NCBI RefSeq assembly: GCF_001189295.1
Contig: NZ_CP012159.1
Location: forward strand, 5,658,525-5,722,524
DNA from: Chondromyces crocatus
GTDB lineage: Bacteria; Myxococcota_A; Polyangia; Polyangiales; Polyangiaceae
DNA: 64,000 nt
Direction of reading: 5' to 3'
Below the pieces are notes generated by a model. That model was not told where the DNA came from. It searched no databases and saw nothing but the letters and a program-made list of their open reading frames with translations. The first letter of the stretch is position 1; every line of letters begins with the position of its first letter. Of the stretch, positions 44,886 to 53,985 are shown piece by piece. The translations under genes and the position numbers were made by a program.

Positions 44886-45141
44886 GTACCCTCTTGGAGG
44901 GCATCACTTTGTTGGCCCTCGTCACCCACGTGCGCGGGGGTTTACCCCGTAACGTACCCGCGCTTCACTGAAGGTCAGGAGGTCGTGCTCTTGGCCTTCT
45001 CTCTTTGTCCGCTGCTCGGCGCCGTCTTACCGGCTCATGTCCCACTGGCGAACTTCTCCGCGAGCTCGATCGACGGTTTCTACGGATCGAAGCGCCTGTT
45101 TACAGTGCATCGTGAACCAATGAGCCGCTGCTCCTTCAGGC

Positions 45142-46311
45142 CTAGTTGTCGACGGTATGGTTGTCGTCGTTGGCGAGGAGCACGGCGGCGTTGCTCTCGA
45201 CCTCATTGGAGGTGAGGGCACGCATGTAGACGGCGGCGTAGTAGAGCGTGCCCTGGATCGAGCGGCCTCCCGAAGGTCGGTTCCCAAGTGCCAAGGAATT
45301 GGTTCCGGTCAGATTCAGGCGTTCATTCTCGCCTGGCCAGGTGGGGGTTCCCTCTGGAGACAGAGCGGATCCATTGCGGTAGAGGGTCACGCGTTCGGAA
45401 TCAGTTGCCTTGGTGGTATCAAGGACGACGTGCAGCACGATGCGACCTGCCGTGTGCAAGTTGACAGGCCACTGCACTCCAGTGTGCGCATCGGCATTGT
45501 TGTCGTTAAAGTAGAGACGAAGGTTCGCGCCATCATTGCGTGGAATGAGCGAGAGCTGATCGACGCTATCGCTGGTGCCGAGGTAGAACAAGCGGGTCAG
45601 GGTGGAGCCACCGTCACTGTCGGTCACGTCAGCCACCAGCTCAAGCGTGAGCCGTTGGGCTTGATCGAGATGGGTTGCCACCTTCGTGTTCTGGATGCTA
45701 CGGGCCGCTCTCCCCCCCTGTCCACGCGCCGGCCAGGTAAGACCGCGATGGTCATTCATATCCTCGGTGAATGCCAACGCGTCCGCAAACGTGATGGGCA
45801 GAGGTAGCGGGTCCGGGGCCACGTCCATGAGTTCCGTCGGTGTCTCACTCGATGGGGACTCGTTGATCACATACCGAACAAGCACGTCGGTGTTGAGCAG
45901 CGCCGTCCCATCACAATCGTCATCGATCAGATCGCCCGGCATTTCCTGCATGGCTGGCAAGGTCTCCCCCTCACATGGCCCCCAACCACCGTTTTCATCG
46001 CAGGACGTCACTCCCGCTTTGCACCGCCCCACCCCCCGTGTGCTGACATCCCCGCTATAGCAGCTCCTAGTCGTCCCCTGCGCGCACGGGCCATCTCCCC
46101 CGCTCCCCCCACCCCCGGCAGCTCCCCCTCCAAACCCCCCGCCCCCCTCGCTCGTCGTCGTGCTCCCCCCGCCCGAATTCGCCCCCCCTGCTCCCCCCGA
46201 GCCCGTTACCCCCCACTCCTCCTCCTGGAACGGCCCGCACCCCCCCATCATCGCCGCCACGCCCCACGCCGCCACGACAACGCCCCCAACCCAACGCCCT
46301 GCTCGCTTCAT
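45142..46311 (-). CDS. LamG-like lipoprotein, paralog B3
   Basis: The 389-residue protein has lipobox AMMGGC and the class B start GPFQEEEWGVT. Gly/Ser/Thr-rich linker, Cys motif (SCYSGDVSTRGVGRC, WGPCEGETLP, DDDCDG), VLVRYVINESPS and a LamG-like domain follow. The last 265 residues are nearly the same as those of A4, including the end NDDNHTVDN, although the first third belongs to the other N-terminal class. GGAGG lies 5 bp before the ATG at 46311. It follows the PEGA-domain gene by 57 bp on the same strand and could share its transcript. Confidence 0.83.
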   Translation of the reverse strand: MKRAGRWVGGVVVAAWGVAAMMGGCGPFQEEEWGVTGSGGAGGANSGGGSTTTSEGGGGFGGGAAGGGGSGGDGPCAQGTTRSCYSGDVSTRGVGRCKAGVTSCDENGGWGPCEGETLPAMQEMPGDLIDDDCDGTALLNTDVLVRYVINESPSSETPTELMDVAPDPLPLPITFADALAFTEDMNDHRGLTWPARGQGGRAARSIQNTKVATHLDQAQRLTLELVADVTDSDGGSTLTRLFYLGTSDSVDQLSLIPRNDGANLRLYFNDNNADAHTGVQWPVNLHTAGRIVLHVVLDTTKATDSERVTLYRNGSALSPEGTPTWPGENERLNLTGTNSLALGNRPSGGRSIQGTLYYAAVYMRALTSNEVESNAAVLLANDDNHTVDN

Positions 46312-46368
46312 CGTCGCCTCCGCGCCATCACCCACGCTTGCGTCCTTCACCCGCCATTGCCGCAGCAT

Positions 46369-47406
46369 CTACCAGGCCCCCCGGACCACGAGCCCATTCC
46401 CTCGCGCTTCCACCCGCACCCCGGCATCGCCTTCCTTGCTACCCCCACCGAACACAGCAATCCCCACCATCGCCAGCCCCAGCGCCCCGGCTCCGATGAA
46501 GGTGTAGAACGACGCATTCGCAAAGGTCACCCGATCGCGCTCGGCCGACTCGTATTGCCCTTGATTCCTGGCGTCCCTCGCGTCCTGCCCCTCGGAAGCC
46601 TTTCCAAGCGACAGCACCGCCAGCACCGCCCCAGCCCCAGCCCCAGCAACCGTTCCCACGATCCCCGCCCCAATCAGGTACGGCCTCGCCCCGCCCCCCG
46701 AGCTCGGCGCCTCCGTCTCCCCGCCCGAGGATCCCGCCAACCCCCCGCCACCCGCAGCCGCTCCGCCCCCTGGCGTTACCCCGCTCCCCCCATCCACCTC
46801 CATCACCCACAGCCCCGCGTGCTGCTTGCTCCCCGCCTGCACCTCCACCTGGGTCTTCGCCGAGCCCCCGCCGGGCACCCGCGCCTCGATCTCGTGGCTC
46901 CCCGGGTCCGCGAACACCTCGTACCCCAGCGGCGCTCGCCCCAGCGGCGTACCATCGATGAACAGCTCCGCGTTGGGCCGGTTCACCCCGATCGTCAACG
47001 TCCCCACCTTCTTCTTCGCTTCGACCAGCAGCACTTCCACCTGCTTCCGATCGCCGGGCGCCAGCTCGGGCGACTCGCGCAGGAAGAAGCTCAGCCGCTC
47101 CGCCGCCTCCCGCGGCTCCCCGATCTTCAGCGCTGCCCGCCCCAGGTTCAGCGCGATCTGCGGATGCCGCCGCAGCGACCACGCCTCCCGGAACGCTGCG
47201 TAGGCCTCTTGCCACTTCCCCTTCTTTGCCGCCGCCTGGCCGGCCTCGTAGCGGGCCGTCGCGCGCGCGTTCGGGTCCTCGTCGGCCGCGTGGGCCGCCG
47301 GGCTCCAGAGGGCTGGCGCGAGCAAGGCCGTGGCCAGCGTGGCGGCCCAGAGCGGGCGGCTGAACCGTCGGGAGGGGGGCGTGGAAAGCGAAGACTTGCC
47401 GAGCAT
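46369..47406 (-). CDS. TPR/PEGA-domain envelope protein
   Basis: The 345-residue protein has a cleavable signal peptide (LWAATLATALLAPAL ... AHA at about 40) and TPR-like helices (about 48-115; GKWQEAYAAFREAWSLRRHP, then QIALNLGRAALKIGEPREAA). A PEGA-type beta domain follows (about 130-195; AELFIDGTPLGRAPLGYEVF), then a Gly-rich linker and two hydrophobic segments (about 240-270 and 300-325). PEGA proteins with this layout are abundant in myxobacteria and are thought to contact cell-wall or surface structures; the exact role is unknown. AGGA lies about 10 bp before the ATG. The gene precedes lipoprotein B3 on the same strand. Confidence 0.8.
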   Translation of the reverse strand: MLGKSSLSTPPSRRFSRPLWAATLATALLAPALWSPAAHAADEDPNARATARYEAGQAAAKKGKWQEAYAAFREAWSLRRHPQIALNLGRAALKIGEPREAAERLSFFLRESPELAPGDRKQVEVLLVEAKKKVGTLTIGVNRPNAELFIDGTPLGRAPLGYEVFADPGSHEIEARVPGGGSAKTQVEVQAGSKQHAGLWVMEVDGGSGVTPGGGAAAGGGGLAGSSGGETEAPSSGGGARPYLIGAGIVGTVAGAGAGAVLAVLSLGKASEGQDARDARNQGQYESAERDRVTFANASFYTFIGAGALGLAMVGIAVFGGGSKEGDAGVRVEARGNGLVVRGAW

Positions 47407-47747
47407 CCGTCGTTCTTCCTCGTTGTGTACGTCGCGGGATCTGCGTCTTCATGCCCTGGAGCGGAGACGGTCCGCCCAGGCGCTCTGCGATCTTCGCGGC
47501 GTGAGGCGTGGACGGCAAGAGATGTTCACGCCGCAGTGCGTCTGGAATTCTGGGCGCCGGCTTGGAAAATTCGCCTGGGATCGGCGTGGTCGACGCGGGT
47601 GAGGCGGAGCGGAGCGCGCCACGGGCAGGCTCGGACGGCGTGTCGCTCTCCCTCGGGTCGCGCGTCGAGGACGCTTGGAAGGGCCGCCCGTGACGCTGAT
47701 AGCCTCTTTTCTGTCGTCTTTCGTGCGACGGAAAGAAGGTCGAACCG
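47407..47747. other. 341-bp divergent region between the PEGA and M4 protease genes
   Basis: No gene is supported. The region should contain the promoters of both flanking genes; I see no hexamer pair convincing enough to call. An A/T-rich patch with CTTTTCTGTCGTCTTTCG at about 47706-47723 precedes the protease start. Confidence 0.45.
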
Positions 47748-49421
47748 ATGAGCGTCTCCGGGTCTTCTCGTGCTCTGCGCGTCCGGGTGGGTCTCACGCT
47801 GTGCGCGATGGTTCCGTTCTCGTTCCTCGCTGTTCAAGGGTGCTCGTCAGGGACACCCGAGGTGTTTGGGGAGGGCTCCGACGAAGAATTGAAGGCAGCG
47901 GTGGAGATCAGCCTCGGCGAGCTGGAAGGTCGGCTCGCGCCCGAGGGCATCGAAGCGCGCCGGGATCTCGAGGTGCGCAACGTCGTCGTCGACGAGCTGC
48001 GCATGGCGCACACGCGCGTGCAGCAGGTGGTGCACGGCGTCCCGGTGTTCGGGGGCGAAGCGATCGTGCATCTGGAACGCGATGGTGGCGTCTTCGCGGT
48101 GACCGATGCGATCGCGCGCAAGGTGTCTGGCGACCTCCAGGTGACACCCGCGTTCGGGCCCGAGGTCGCCATCGACATCGTGCTCGCGGGCTACGACTGC
48201 GTGGACTGCTTGACGGACGAGCCGACGGCGGATCTCTGGGTGCTGCCGATGGAGGACGCAGCGCGCCTCGCCTACCGCGTGTCCCTGCGGCGCGAGGATG
48301 GCTCTGCGCAGACGGGCATGCCGGTGGTGTTCGTGGACGCGCTGGGGGGCGAGACGCTCTGGTCTTACGACAACCTGCAGACGAACACGGTGGCGACGGG
48401 CCACAGCCTCTACAACGGCCAGGTGCAGATCAACACGTACGCCGCGTCGGGCCAGTACACCCTGGAGGACACGACGCGGCGGATCGCGACGCGCGACAAC
48501 CGGAACACGCCGAGCGCGCTGCTGGCGATGTTCGGGTTCGCCGGGTCGACCTACGACTTCGCATCGACGGGACTGGTGTGGGGCACCCTGGCGGGCAACG
48601 CGCAGAACGCAGGCGTGGAGGCGCACTACGCTTCAGGGAAGGTCTACGACTTCTACAAGACGGCGTTCGGGAGGAACGGGATCGACGGGAACAACGGCCC
48701 GGGAACGGTCAACGCGAAGGATGGCGGCTCGAAGCTCGTGGTGTCGCGCGTCCACTACAGCACGAAGTACAACAATGCGTTCTGGAACGGGTCGGTGATG
48801 ACCTACGGCGACGGCGATGGGACCACGTTCTCGCCGCTGGTGACGCTGGACATCTGCGGGCACGAGATGACGCACGGGGTGATCGAGCGGACGGCGAACC
48901 TGACGTACTCGGGCGAGTCCGGGGCGCTGAACGAGGCGATCGCCGACATCATGGGCGCGATGGTCGAGCGGTCGGCGCGCGGGGAGAGCGCGAACACGTG
49001 GCTGATCGGGGAGGATGCATACACGCCGGGGACGCCAGGAGATGCGCTGCGCTACATGGATGACCCGCACAGGGCGCCGAACAACGGCTACACGGCGAAC
49101 GGGGATCCGGACCACTACAGCGAGCGGTACACGGGGACGGCGGACAACGGTGGCGTCCACATCAACTCGGGCATCGTGAACAAGATGTTCTACCTGCTCG
49201 CGGTGGGCGGAGAGCACCACCGGGGCGGCTCGATGGCCGGCATCGGCGCCGACAAGGCGGCAGCGATCGTCTACAAGGCCCTCACGTCGTACATGACCTC
49301 GTCGACGAACTTCGCGCAGGCGCGGACGGCGATGATCAACGCGGCGACGGCGCTCCACGGGAGCGGCAGCGCCGAGGCGACGGCCGTGGGGCAGGCGTGG
49401 TCGCTGGTCGGGGTGAACTGA
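47748..49421 (+). CDS. M4 (thermolysin-like) metalloprotease, lipoprotein
   Basis: The 557-residue preproprotein has a lipobox-like end (FLAVQGC), an FTP/PepSY-type propeptide (about 45-200; RMAHTRVQQVVHGVPVFGGE) and an M4 catalytic domain. The zinc site is HEMTH (GHEMTHGVIERTANL), with the third ligand in GALNEAIADIMGA and the active-site His in GGVHINSGIVNKMFYLL. All hallmark residues of thermolysin-type proteases are present. Such enzymes are secreted or surface-bound endopeptidases, in myxobacteria probably used in predation or nutrient release. AAGG lies 8 bp before the ATG. The last 40 bp, including the stop, are duplicated immediately downstream. Confidence 0.93.
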   Translation: MSVSGSSRALRVRVGLTLCAMVPFSFLAVQGCSSGTPEVFGEGSDEELKAAVEISLGELEGRLAPEGIEARRDLEVRNVVVDELRMAHTRVQQVVHGVPVFGGEAIVHLERDGGVFAVTDAIARKVSGDLQVTPAFGPEVAIDIVLAGYDCVDCLTDEPTADLWVLPMEDAARLAYRVSLRREDGSAQTGMPVVFVDALGGETLWSYDNLQTNTVATGHSLYNGQVQINTYAASGQYTLEDTTRRIATRDNRNTPSALLAMFGFAGSTYDFASTGLVWGTLAGNAQNAGVEAHYASGKVYDFYKTAFGRNGIDGNNGPGTVNAKDGGSKLVVSRVHYSTKYNNAFWNGSVMTYGDGDGTTFSPLVTLDICGHEMTHGVIERTANLTYSGESGALNEAIADIMGAMVERSARGESANTWLIGEDAYTPGTPGDALRYMDDPHRAPNNGYTANGDPDHYSERYTGTADNGGVHINSGIVNKMFYLLAVGGEHHRGGSMAGIGADKAAAIVYKALTSYMTSSTNFAQARTAMINAATALHGSGSAEATAVGQAWSLVGVN

Positions 49422-49479
49422 GCGGAGAGAGCAGTGGCCGTGGGCAGGTGCCGCGGTCGCTGGTCGGGGTGAACTGAGC
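49382..49479 (+). repeat. Direct duplication of the M4 protease gene's 3' end
   Basis: The final segment of the gene (49382-49423) recurs at about 49436-49479. It includes an exact 25-bp match that begins GGTCGCTGGTCGGGGTG and ends with the stop codon. The copies lie 56 bp apart. The second copy is outside the reading frame and has no coding role. Confidence 0.8.
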
Positions 49480-49486
49480 TGCGGGA

Positions 49487-49873
49487 TCAGCTGAAGCGAA
49501 CGCGGAGGGTCGCCTTGCCGCGGAGTTCGCCGTAGACCTGCTTCACTTCGACGCTGTAGTCCCCGGCGAGATCGGGGCGGAAGTCGACCGAGATGCCCCG
49601 GGTCCGGCCGGTGAGCGCCTCGTCGCGGACCACGCGCTCGACGACGACCTTGCCCGAGGGGGCCTTGATCCGGATGCTGAAGGGCGGGTCGGCGTGGTCG
49701 TAGGCCTGGAAGGCGAGCTGCACGGGCGCGCCCTTGGGGCCCAGGTTGCAGGGGCAGAGGACGTCGATGTCGCCGTCGTGGGTGACGACCTCTGCCGTGC
49801 GGCGGCCAGGGTCGCTGGGAGCGGCGCCGTCGGAGAGCGGCTCGATCCACCTGCTTGTCGCTTCTGCTCGCAT
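49487..49873 (-). CDS. Small hypothetical protein, probably beta-sandwich
   Basis: The 128-residue protein has a disordered first 25 residues, then alternating beta strands (PVQLAFQAYDHADPPFSIRI, KVVVERVVRDEAL, GDYSVEVKQVYGELRGKATL). The pattern resembles a small carbohydrate- or pre-peptidase-type beta-sandwich domain, though there is no signal peptide. A CPC motif is present (DVLCPCNLGPKG). GGAG lies 6 bp before the ATG at 49873. The gene converges with the M4 protease and is followed by the duplicated end of that gene. No function is proposed. Confidence 0.65.
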   Translation of the reverse strand: MRAEATSRWIEPLSDGAAPSDPGRRTAEVVTHDGDIDVLCPCNLGPKGAPVQLAFQAYDHADPPFSIRIKAPSGKVVVERVVRDEALTGRTRGISVDFRPDLAGDYSVEVKQVYGELRGKATLRVRFS

Positions 49874-50094
49874 GGGGGTCTCCGTCGAGGTTCGGACGGA
49901 GAGCTAACAATCCGCGTGCCACGCCATGAGGAGGCGAGAAAGCGTCAGAATCCGCGAGGTTGTGTGCGGGATGCGCGCGGTCCGGGCCGGCGGGGATGGA
50001 CAGGTCGGGATCCAGGCGGGGGAGGAATGGACCAGGACAGGATCGTGTCCTGAACCAGGCCGAGCGCCGTCAGCACCCGGCCGTGGTGGTGCCA

Positions 50095-51990
50095 TCAGCG
50101 GTGGTGGTGATGGTGGTGGTCGTCGAAGTGGTGCTCGTGGTCGAGCTCCCACGTCTCAGGGGAGCGCCACAGGCCCGAGAGGAGCAGCTCGCGCATGAGC
50201 AGGAACTCCTTGGGGAGCTGATCGTAGAGGGCCTCGAACAGCTCGTTGTGGGAGCGCAGCTCGGCCTTCCAGGCGACGCCGTCGACTTCCATGAGCTGGT
50301 AGAACTGCTCGCGCGTGAAGCCGTCCATGCCCTTCCACTCGATGTCCTCGTAGCGAGGCATCCAGCCGAGGGGGCTCTCCTCGGCGAAGGCGCGGCCGTG
50401 CAAGCGGTCGACGATCCACTTGAGGACGCGCATGTTCTCGCCGAAGCCCGGCCAGAGGAACTTGCCCTGCTCGTCCCTGCGGAACCAGTTCACCGAGAAG
50501 ATGCGCGGTGGGTTCGCGATCTCGCGGCCGATCTGGAGCCAGTGGTTGAAGTACGAGGCCATGTGATAGCCGCAGAACGGCAGCATGGCCATCGGGTCGC
50601 GGCGCACCTGGCCGACGTTGCCGACGGCGGCGGCGGTCGTCTCGGAGCCGATGGTGGCGGCGAGGTAGACGCCGAAGTTCCAGTTGAACGCCTGGTACAC
50701 CAGCGGGACGGTGGTCGGGCGGCGACCGCCGAAGATGAACGCGGCGACGGGGACGCCGTTGGGATCGTCCCAGCGAGGATCGACGGAGGGACACTGCGAC
50801 GCGGGTGCGGTGAAGCGCGCGTTGGGGTGCGCTGCCTTGCGACCGCAGTCCGGCGTCCAGGCGTTGCCTTGCCAGTCGATCGCCTCCTTCGGCGGCGTGT
50901 CGGTCATGCCCTCCCACCACACGTCACCGTCCGGCGTGAGCGCGACGTTCGTGAAGAGAGAGTTCTTCTCGATCGTCAGCATCGCGTTCGGGTTCGACTT
51001 CATCGAGGTCCCGGGAGCGACGCCGAAGTAACCGGCCTCGGGGTTGATCGCGTGCAAGCGGCCGTCGCGGCCCGGCTTGAGCCATGCGATGTCGTCGCCG
51101 ACCGTGGTGACCTTCCAGCCCTCGAAGCCCTTCGGCGGGATGAGCATGGCGAAGTTCGTCTTGCCGCAGGCGCTGGGGAACGCGGCGGAGACGTAGGTCT
51201 TCTCGCCTTGCGGGTTCTCGACGCCGAGGATGAGCATGTGCTCGGCCATCCAGCCCTGGTCGCGGCCGAGGACGGAGGCGATGCGCAGCGCGAAGCACTT
51301 CTTGCCGAGCAGCGCGTTGCCGCCGTAGCCGCTGCCGAACGACCAGATCGCGCGCTCCTCCGGGAAGTGGACGATGTACTTCTCGCGGTTGCAGGGCCAG
51401 GCCACGTCCTTCTCGCCCTGAGCGAGCGGCGCGCCCACCGAGTGCAAGCAGGGGACGAAGTCGCCGTCGCCGAGGACCTCCAGGGCCTTCTTGCCCATGC
51501 GGGTCATGATCTTCATGTTCACGGCGACGTAGGGCGAGTCGCTGATCTCGACGCCGATGTGTGAGTACGGCGAGCCGAGGGGGCCCATGCTGAACGGGAT
51601 GATGTACATCGTGCGGCCGCGCATCGAGCCCTCGAAGAGGCGGCGCAGCGTGGCCTTCATCTCGTCCGGATCGGACCAGTTGTTCGTCGGCCCCGCGTCC
51701 TGGCGGCGGCGGCTGCAGATGAAGGTGCGGTCTTCGACGCGGGCGACGTCGCTGGCGTCGGATCGGGCGAGGTAGCTGTTGGGCCGCTTCTCCGGGTTCA
51801 GTCGGGTCAGCGTGCCCGCCTTGACCATCAGCTCACAGAGCGCGTCGTACTCCTGGTCGGAGCCGTCGCAGAGATGGATGCGGTCGGGCTGGCAGAGTGC
51901 GACGACCTCATCGATCCACCGCCGGAGCTTCTCGTTCTTGATCTCGGGAAGGTCCGGCCTGGAGCCCTGGACAGTGGTTGCTTCGGACAA
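50095..51990 (-). CDS. pckG: Phosphoenolpyruvate carboxykinase (GTP)
   Basis: GTP-dependent PEPCK interconverts oxaloacetate and phosphoenolpyruvate, the entry step of gluconeogenesis. The protein of about 631 residues has the expected blocks: [40 protein letters not shown], the kinase-1a loop with the reactive Cys ([12 protein letters not shown]), [28 protein letters not shown] and the final helical domain. I favour the TTG start at 51990, preceded by GGAGG with 8-bp spacing; an upstream GTG/ATG extension is Pro-rich and unlike the family. The C-terminus ends in a natural His-rich tail ([14 protein letters not shown]), beyond the normal end of the enzyme. Confidence 0.95.
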   Translation of the reverse strand: MSEATTVQGSRPDLPEIKNEKLRRWIDEVVALCQPDRIHLCDGSDQEYDALCELMVKAGTLTRLNPEKRPNSYLARSDASDVARVEDRTFICSRRRQDAGPTNNWSDPDEMKATLRRLFEGSMRGRTMYIIPFSMGPLGSPYSHIGVEISDSPYVAVNMKIMTRMGKKALEVLGDGDFVPCLHSVGAPLAQGEKDVAWPCNREKYIVHFPEERAIWSFGSGYGGNALLGKKCFALRIASVLGRDQGWMAEHMLILGVENPQGEKTYVSAAFPSACGKTNFAMLIPPKGFEGWKVTTVGDDIAWLKPGRDGRLHAINPEAGYFGVAPGTSMKSNPNAMLTIEKNSLFTNVALTPDGDVWWEGMTDTPPKEAIDWQGNAWTPDCGRKAAHPNARFTAPASQCPSVDPRWDDPNGVPVAAFIFGGRRPTTVPLVYQAFNWNFGVYLAATIGSETTAAAVGNVGQVRRDPMAMLPFCGYHMASYFNHWLQIGREIANPPRIFSVNWFRRDEQGKFLWPGFGENMRVLKWIVDRLHGRAFAEESPLGWMPRYEDIEWKGMDGFTREQFYQLMEVDGVAWKAELRSHNELFEALYDQLPKEFLLMRELLLSGLWRSPETWELDHEHHFDDHHHHHHR

Positions 51991-52214
51991 GTCGCTATCC
52001 TCCGTTTCTCTTGCCGGAGGCGGCCTACCCAGCCCCCCCGGTGGTCTCTGCGTCGTGCCGGGTCCCGGTTTACCACCGCGAGGGGCCGAAACGGAGACCA
52101 AACCCTGAAGAAGATGTGCGGTCGACGCGGTGCTCCGTCGTTCGTCCTCGTTCTCCCGGCATGGAGCGCGGGGACTTCCGGGGGTGGAGCGCGCGGGAGG
52201 CCGACGCGCTGGAC

Positions 52215-53186
52215 CTACGAGACCCCGGAGGCCGTGGATTTCGGAGGAAATACCTCGGTCGCCAGGGCTTCGACGGCCAGCCGCACCGCCTCGTCGCTGG
52301 TGTAGCGCACCCGGAAGCCGCGTGCAGCCAGCTTGCCGGGGTTCATGCGGGAGCGCGGGACGTCACCAGGCCAGCCGCGATCGCCGCCGGTATAGCGGAT
52401 GACGGCCTCCGGATACGGTGACGCGGCGATGCAGAGCGCAGCGATGCGGGCCACGCTGGTGACGTCGGGGGGCGCGAGGTTGAAGGTGGGGAGGCGCTCG
52501 TCCGGAGGAGGGTGGTCGAGGCCGAAGAGGATGCCGTCCGCGCAGTCGTGGACATGCAGATACGGCTTGGCCTGACGGCCGTCGCCGAGGACTTCCAGCT
52601 CCGTCTTGTGCTCGCGAAGCTTCTTCAGGAAATCGAGCGCCGCGCCGTGGGTGCCGCGGGGGCCGACGACGTTGCCGAAGCGGAACACGTGCGCGCGGAG
52701 GCCGAAGCAGTCGGTGAAGGCGCTGATGAGGGCCTCGCCCGCGAGCTTGCTGGCGCCGTAGAGGGAGATGGGGAGCGCGCCGAGATCGTCCTCGGCGGCC
52801 ACATGCTCGGTGTCGCCGTACACGGTGCCCGACGAGGAGAAGACGAGGCGAGGGACGCCTGCGCGGCGCATGGCTTCGAGCACGTTCCAGGTGGCGATGG
52901 TGCCCTGCTCGAGGTCGAGGCGGGTGTTGGTGAGACCCCAGCGGGCCTCGGGGTTGGCGGCGAGATGGAAGACGACGTCGTGTCCGGTGAGCGCCTCGGT
53001 GAGCCGCTCGAGATCGAGGACGTCGGCCTGGACGAGGGTGGCGCGGCCAGCATCGAGGTGCGCTGCGATGAAGTCGCGACGACCGACGGAGAGGTTGTCG
53101 TAGACGGTGACGGGTCCACGCGCGACGAGGCGATCGACGAGGTGGCTGCCGATGAAGCCGGCGCCGCCGATGACGAAGGATTTCAC
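52215..53186 (-). CDS. NAD-dependent epimerase/dehydratase (extended SDR), sugar-nucleotide type
   Basis: The protein of 323 residues has the Rossmann nucleotide motif [10 protein letters not shown] at its N-terminus, [13 protein letters not shown], the active-site Ser/Thr region ([12 protein letters not shown]), the catalytic YGASK and a C-terminal substrate domain with [20 protein letters not shown]. This fits UDP-glucose 4-epimerase or dTDP-sugar dehydratase relatives acting on nucleotide sugars for surface polysaccharides. The exact sugar is unknown. The GTG at 53186 overlaps the methyltransferase stop (GTGA) and has GGAG 5 bp upstream, so the two genes form an operon. Confidence 0.88.
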   Translation of the reverse strand: MKSFVIGGAGFIGSHLVDRLVARGPVTVYDNLSVGRRDFIAAHLDAGRATLVQADVLDLERLTEALTGHDVVFHLAANPEARWGLTNTRLDLEQGTIATWNVLEAMRRAGVPRLVFSSSGTVYGDTEHVAAEDDLGALPISLYGASKLAGEALISAFTDCFGLRAHVFRFGNVVGPRGTHGAALDFLKKLREHKTELEVLGDGRQAKPYLHVHDCADGILFGLDHPPPDERLPTFNLAPPDVTSVARIAALCIAASPYPEAVIRYTGGDRGWPGDVPRSRMNPGKLAARGFRVRYTSDEAVRLAVEALATEVFPPKSTASGVS

Positions 53187-53824
53187 GATGTCTCCGGGGT
53201 GAGGGGCGCGTCTTCGCGCGCGTGCTCGATCCGCGCGGCGAACTGGAGGCGATCCCAGGTGATGAGGCGAAACGGGAGGTCGTGGATGCGCAGGGGCCAG
53301 GTGAGGTCGGCGACGCGACCGCCGGCTTCCTCGACCAGCGCGACGAAGTCGGCCGGTGAGAAGTAGGTGCCTCGGACGAGGACCCCCGGGGCCGCGTTGC
53401 CCGCGACATCCATGGCGAGGAGGATCTTGTCGGAGAGGGGGCCGAAGCGGAAATGATCCTTGATGGCGACGGCGCGCGTGGCGACGCGGAGGGCCTCGCT
53501 GAGGACGACCGCGGGGCGGGCGCAGTGGTGGAGCACGTCGGAGAGGACGACGATCTCGAAGGCACCGTCCGGGAAGGGAAGCTGCTCGCCATCGTAGTGG
53601 ACGACGTCGATGCAAGGGTCCGGGCGGAGCTTGACGTCGACGCCTGCGACACGCTGCGCACCGACGCGCTGGGCGAGATCGCGCGCGATGACGCCGTCGC
53701 CCGCCCCGATGTCGAGGAGAGACCCGGCGTGGCCGATGGTGTTCGCGAGCGCCGTGGCGACGCGCTCGGCGCGGGGCACGGAGACGGTGCGGTGATGGAG
53801 GGCGAAGAGAGCGCTTCGGATCAC
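53183..53824 (-). CDS. Class I SAM-dependent methyltransferase
   Basis: The core shows motif I (SLLDIGAGDGVIARDLAQRV), an acidic loop (VAGVDVKLRPD), and IVVLSDVLHHCARP with RVATRAVAIKDH, typical of methyltransferase type-11/12 folds. The target is unknown; coupling to the downstream sugar epimerase suggests glycan or lipid modification. The start is uncertain: the family similarity begins near GTG 53824 (about 213 residues), but the frame stays open up to an ATG at 53932 (249 residues), and neither has a strong ribosome site. The stop overlaps the epimerase start by 4 bp. Confidence 0.82.
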   Translation of the reverse strand: MIRSALFALHHRTVSVPRAERVATALANTIGHAGSLLDIGAGDGVIARDLAQRVGAQRVAGVDVKLRPDPCIDVVHYDGEQLPFPDGAFEIVVLSDVLHHCARPAVVLSEALRVATRAVAIKDHFRFGPLSDKILLAMDVAGNAAPGVLVRGTYFSPADFVALVEEAGGRVADLTWPLRIHDLPFRLITWDRLQFAARIEHAREDAPLTPETS

Positions 53825-53985
53825 GGTGGAGTTCAGGTCCGCAGGAGGAGCCGAGGTCGTTCTACTAACGAAAGGCGAGCGGCGCTGCACGAGGGAACAC
53901 CAGAGCGTCGTGATGCACGGGATTCTCACCATGGACCGCGCTGCGCGGAGGAGCCCGGAGAGGGCAGGGCGCGCCGAGCGGGCAC

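Larger units (their letters stand above)
43284..45938. repeat. Inverted repeat of about 800 bp formed by the 3' halves of lipoproteins A4 and B3
   Basis: The right end of A4 (43284-44080, + strand) and the corresponding part of B3 (45142-45938, - strand) encode almost the same protein segment. Long stretches are identical at the DNA level, most clearly the final 350 bp of each up to the stop codon. The arms face each other across 1.06 kb that contains IS remnants. Similarity stops sharply at both stop codons. Confidence 0.85.

Noticed and set aside
49960-51564. Long plus-strand open frame
   Set aside because: It is antisense to the PEP carboxykinase gene, which is unmistakable.
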